Source: PNAI01 sp035501735
GTDB taxonomy: Bacteria; Pseudomonadota; Alphaproteobacteria; Rhizobiales; Xanthobacteraceae
Direction: 5' to 3'
DNA length: 64,000 bases
NCBI GenBank assembly: GCA_035501735.1
Contig: DATJVR010000082.1
Span: 1-64,000, forward strand
Shown here: positions 61,461 through 64,000 of the stretch, piece after piece
How positions within the stretch are numbered: the first letter of the stretch is position 1
Layout of the letters: every line of letters begins with the position of its first letter
Program-made: the position numbers and the translations under genes
Notes under the pieces: generated by a model
Told to the model about the DNA's origin: nothing
What the model saw: only the letters and a program-made list of their open reading frames with translations
Databases searched by the model: none

Positions 61461-63746
61461 TCACCGCTTTTCATCAATAATAGCCTTCAACCGCTGCGGC
61501 GTCACAGGCAGTTGCGTGATCGCGCCCGGAATGCCGATGGCGTCATCGATGGCCGACGCGATCGCGGCGCCGACGCCGTTGATGCCGCTTTCGCCCGCGC
61601 CCTTGATGCCGAGCGGATTTAAGGGACTCGGCGCATCTTCGGTAAGGATGATCTCGATGTCGGGAACCTCGTGCACTGTCGGCAGGAGATAGTCGGCGAA
61701 GGTCACGCTGAGCGGATCGCCGTTCTCGCCGTAGGTGAACTCCTCCAGCAGAGCGCCGCCGATCCCCTGTGCGCAGCCACCAGCGATCTGTCCCTTCACC
61801 AGCATCGGGTTGATGGCACGGCCGATGTCATAGGCGATGACGTAGCGCTCGACGGTGACGCCGCCGGTGCCGGGATCGACCTTCACCACCGCGAGATGAT
61901 CGCCATAGGGATAGACCTGATGATCGGCGTGGTGCCAGCCTTCGGCTTCCAGCTTGCCGCGGCTCGCCGCGATCTGGCCGAGACTGATAGAGGCACCCCC
62001 CGCGCGATCGGTGCGGACGACTTCGCCGTTGATGATATCGAGCGCATTCGCCGGCGCCTGCAACAGCTCGGCGGCGACGGAGAGGATTTTTTCGCGCAGG
62101 GCGAGCGCGGCAACGCGAGCCGCCGAGGCCGTCATCACGGTCGCGCGCGAGGCATGCGCGCCGATGCCGTGCGCGATGCGGTCGGTTTGGCCATGGATCA
62201 CGCGCAGGCCCTTGTAATCGACGCCCAGAACTTCGGCGGCGACCTGCGCCATCACGGTCTCGAAGCCCTGCCCGAGCGACGCGCCGCCGGTGATCACTTC
62301 GACCGCGCCGGAATCGTCGATCTCGATGCGCACGCCGTCCTTCGGCCCGAGACCGGCCTTCTCGACAAACATCGCGAGGCCGACGCCGACCATCTCGCCA
62401 GCGGCGCGGCGGCGTTTGAGATCGGCGTTGAGTTTTTCCCATTCGACGTGTTTCAGCAGCTTGTCGAGCAGCGCGTGATAGTCGCCGGAATCGAAATGGA
62501 TTTCCTCGCCGAGCGCTTCCAGCGGCCGCTTGAACGGCATTTCCTGCGCGGTCACCGCGTTGCGGCAGCGCACGGCGATCGGATCGAGCTTCAATTGATG
62601 CACGATCGCGTCGACCAGCCGCTCGCGCACGAAAGACGTCTCGAACCGGCCGGGCGCGCGGTAGGTCGCGGCCGGCGTCTTGTTGGTCAGGCGGAAATGG
62701 CACACCGCGCGATAGGCGAGCGGCACCCGATAAGGGCCGGGCAGCACGCCGCAGGTCATCATGGCGACACGCGTCGCGTGGGTGCGGACATAAGCACCGT
62801 TGTCGTGGAAAATCTCGTCGTCGATGGCGAGGATTTCACCCTCCGCGGTCACGGCAGCGCGGATATGGTGGTGCTGGTTGCGCGAATGATTGGCGGCAAT
62901 CAGATGCTCGCGCCGATCCTCGATCCATTTCACCGGGCGGCCGAGCCGCATGGCGGCGACGCAGACCAGAATGTCCTCGGGGTAAAGCTCGCCGCGAATG
63001 CCGAAGCCGCCGCCGACGTGGGACTCGAACACGTTCACAGCGGTGAGCTTGCGCTTGAGCATGCGCGCGATCAGTTCCTGATTGCGGTGCGGCACTTTCG
63101 CGGCGCCGTGCAGCTCCAGCATATCGCGCGCGGCGTCATAGCGGCCGAGCGCGCCGCGGGTCTCGAGCGGCACGCCGGAGTGGCGGCCGACGTCGAGCTT
63201 GAGTTCGACGATGTGCGGCGCGTTACGGAATGCCGCTTCCACATCGCCGTAACCTTGGCGCAGCAGTGCGGCTTCCGTGTCGTGGCCGGCCGAGAATTCG
63301 CCCGGCTTCGCTTCCGCCGAGAGCAGCACGGGCAATTCCTCGATCTCCATCGTGACGAGATCGGCGGCATCTTCGGCGACGTAAGGGTCTTCTGCGAACA
63401 CAGCCGCGACCGGCTCGCCCACGTAGCGCACTTTGTCGGCGGCCAGCACCGGCTGACGATAGGGCGCAAGCTTCTCGATCGGCCCCTCGCGGAAGTCGAT
63501 CGGCGGCACATCCGAAATTTCGGCCGCGGTCCATACCGCGACGACGCCGGGCAATTTGCGGGCGGCGCCCGCGTCAATCGACAGAATCTTTCCATGGGCG
63601 TGGTTCGAGCGCACGACGCGCATGTGGAGCTGATTGGGAAAATTGATGTCGCCGGCAAAACGCCCCTGCCCCGTCACCAGCGGCGGGTCTTCCAGGCGCT
63701 CGACCGATTGGCCGATCCATTTCGTGCCGCGCACGCTGTCGTTCAT
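61461..63746 (-). CDS. Molybdenum hydroxylase large subunit (CoxL/xanthine dehydrogenase family)
   Basis: 761 residues. GQGRFAGDINFPNQLHMRVVRSNHAHG, then ESHVGGGFGIRGE and WIEDRREHL for molybdopterin binding, TYRAPGRFETSFVRERL at the place of the substrate loop (RAPGR, as in form-II and isoquinoline/quinoline-type enzymes), ITGGASLGQGFETVMAQ and the catalytic glutamate in GAGESGING. No CO-dehydrogenase AYRCSFR. ATG at 63746 overlaps the medium-subunit stop as ATGA. It hydroxylates an unknown, probably aromatic or N-heterocyclic, substrate. Confidence 0.92.
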   Translation of the reverse strand: MNDSVRGTKWIGQSVERLEDPPLVTGQGRFAGDINFPNQLHMRVVRSNHAHGKILSIDAGAARKLPGVVAVWTAAEISDVPPIDFREGPIEKLAPYRQPVLAADKVRYVGEPVAAVFAEDPYVAEDAADLVTMEIEELPVLLSAEAKPGEFSAGHDTEAALLRQGYGDVEAAFRNAPHIVELKLDVGRHSGVPLETRGALGRYDAARDMLELHGAAKVPHRNQELIARMLKRKLTAVNVFESHVGGGFGIRGELYPEDILVCVAAMRLGRPVKWIEDRREHLIAANHSRNQHHHIRAAVTAEGEILAIDDEIFHDNGAYVRTHATRVAMMTCGVLPGPYRVPLAYRAVCHFRLTNKTPAATYRAPGRFETSFVRERLVDAIVHQLKLDPIAVRCRNAVTAQEMPFKRPLEALGEEIHFDSGDYHALLDKLLKHVEWEKLNADLKRRRAAGEMVGVGLAMFVEKAGLGPKDGVRIEIDDSGAVEVITGGASLGQGFETVMAQVAAEVLGVDYKGLRVIHGQTDRIAHGIGAHASRATVMTASAARVAALALREKILSVAAELLQAPANALDIINGEVVRTDRAGGASISLGQIAASRGKLEAEGWHHADHQVYPYGDHLAVVKVDPGTGGVTVERYVIAYDIGRAINPMLVKGQIAGGCAQGIGGALLEEFTYGENGDPLSVTFADYLLPTVHEVPDIEIILTEDAPSPLNPLGIKGAGESGINGVGAAIASAIDDAIGIPGAITQLPVTPQRLKAIIDEKR

Positions 63747-64000
63747 GCGGCGGCTCGCTGCAAAGCGCGAGCGACGACCGTACCGACGAGGCCGCGCCGA
63801 TATTCCGCGGAATTGACCGCGTCATCGAGCGGGGCGACCGCCTTCGCCGCGGCGTGCGCCGCAGCCGCGAAAATTTCCGACTTCGGCATGCTGCCTTCGA
63901 GTTCCGCTTCGGCTTCGACGATACGCCGCGGAAAGGCTTCGACGCCGCCGACCGCGACTCGCGGCTCAACGATCATCGAATCCTTCAGGCGATAGGTCGC
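63743..64000 (-). CDS. Molybdenum hydroxylase medium subunit (CoxM-like), C-terminal part
   Basis: The gene continues beyond the right edge; only the last 85 codons are in the window. The readable tail runs from ATYRLKDSMIVEPRVAVGGVE through PRRIVEAEAELEG to PLDDAVNSAEYRRGLVGTVVARAL, the C-terminal CO_deh_flav_C pattern (SAEYRR is typical). It overlaps the large-subunit gene by 4 bases and is the first visible gene of the coxM-coxL-ubiD-coxS operon. Confidence 0.88.
   Translation of the reverse strand, partial: ATYRLKDSMIVEPRVAVGGVEAFPRRIVEAEAELEGSMPKSEIFAAAAHAAAKAVAPLDDAVNSAEYRRGLVGTVVARALQRAAA

Noticed and set aside
61671..63995. 774-codon plus-strand frame opposite the second coxL
   Set aside because: Same situation: mirror of a clear coxL/coxM gene on the minus strand.

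Overview
The window reads as a GC-rich chromosomal segment of an alphaproteobacterium, most likely Hyphomicrobiales (a Bradyrhizobium/Xanthobacteraceae-like genome). The grounds are a GcrA cell-cycle regulator with GANTC sites upstream, a SAM-II riboswitch in front of metZ, an arsR-arsC-aquaporin arsenic operon of rhizobial type, many Bug/TctC solute-binding proteins, and typical palindromic intergenic repeats. The genus is an inference; no rRNA or other marker gene is present.

Layout. 1-368: the start of a tyrosine-recombinase gene running off the left edge, and 200 bp away a tRNA-Gly(CCC) gene cut off just after its anticodon loop. This is the chromosomal border of an integrated element lying to the left. 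369-14027: mostly housekeeping genes. They are a membrane protein, a two-domain dCTP deaminase, metZ under a SAM-II riboswitch with an overlapping terminator/antiterminator, an opgC plus two SGNH-hydrolase operon, apaG, an L,D-transpeptidase, argD-argF-hslO with a strong promoter, gcrA, and a flippase-like membrane protein. 14146-20626: an acyl-CoA synthetase divergent from a ThDP-dependent 2-hydroxyacyl-CoA lyase-like enzyme, then an exported protein of 28 tandem TPRs.

21388-28908: a compact dicarboxylate module. A succinate-dehydrogenase-like complex (flavoprotein, iron-sulphur subunit, two b-type anchors), a two-subunit class I fumarase/tartrate dehydratase, a malate/lactate-dehydrogenase family enzyme, a TauE-type anion exporter and a periplasmic binding protein together mirror succinate to fumarate to malate to oxaloacetate, possibly for a substituted dicarboxylate. 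28998-30551: arsenic operon arsR-arsC-aquaporin.

31671-64000: a catabolic region rich in UbiD-family decarboxylases (three), molybdenum hydroxylases of the xanthine dehydrogenase/CO dehydrogenase type (two large, two small, two medium subunits, one partial) and Bug binding proteins (three) without TctAB partners. Two operons put a UbiD protein together with a molybdenum hydroxylase: ubiD-tctC-coxL, and coxM-coxL-ubiD-coxS with the ubiD start overlapping or close to its neighbours. Interspersed are a TcuA-like flavoprotein overlapping pyrC, a fluoroacetate-dehalogenase-like hydrolase, an ABC-2 exporter, a secreted WD40-caspase protein, and an acyl-CoA synthetase carrying an in-frame palindromic repeat insertion.

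Starts were chosen from ribosome-binding sites, overlaps and usual family lengths. All functions come from reading motifs and family resemblance in the sequence; no database search was run.
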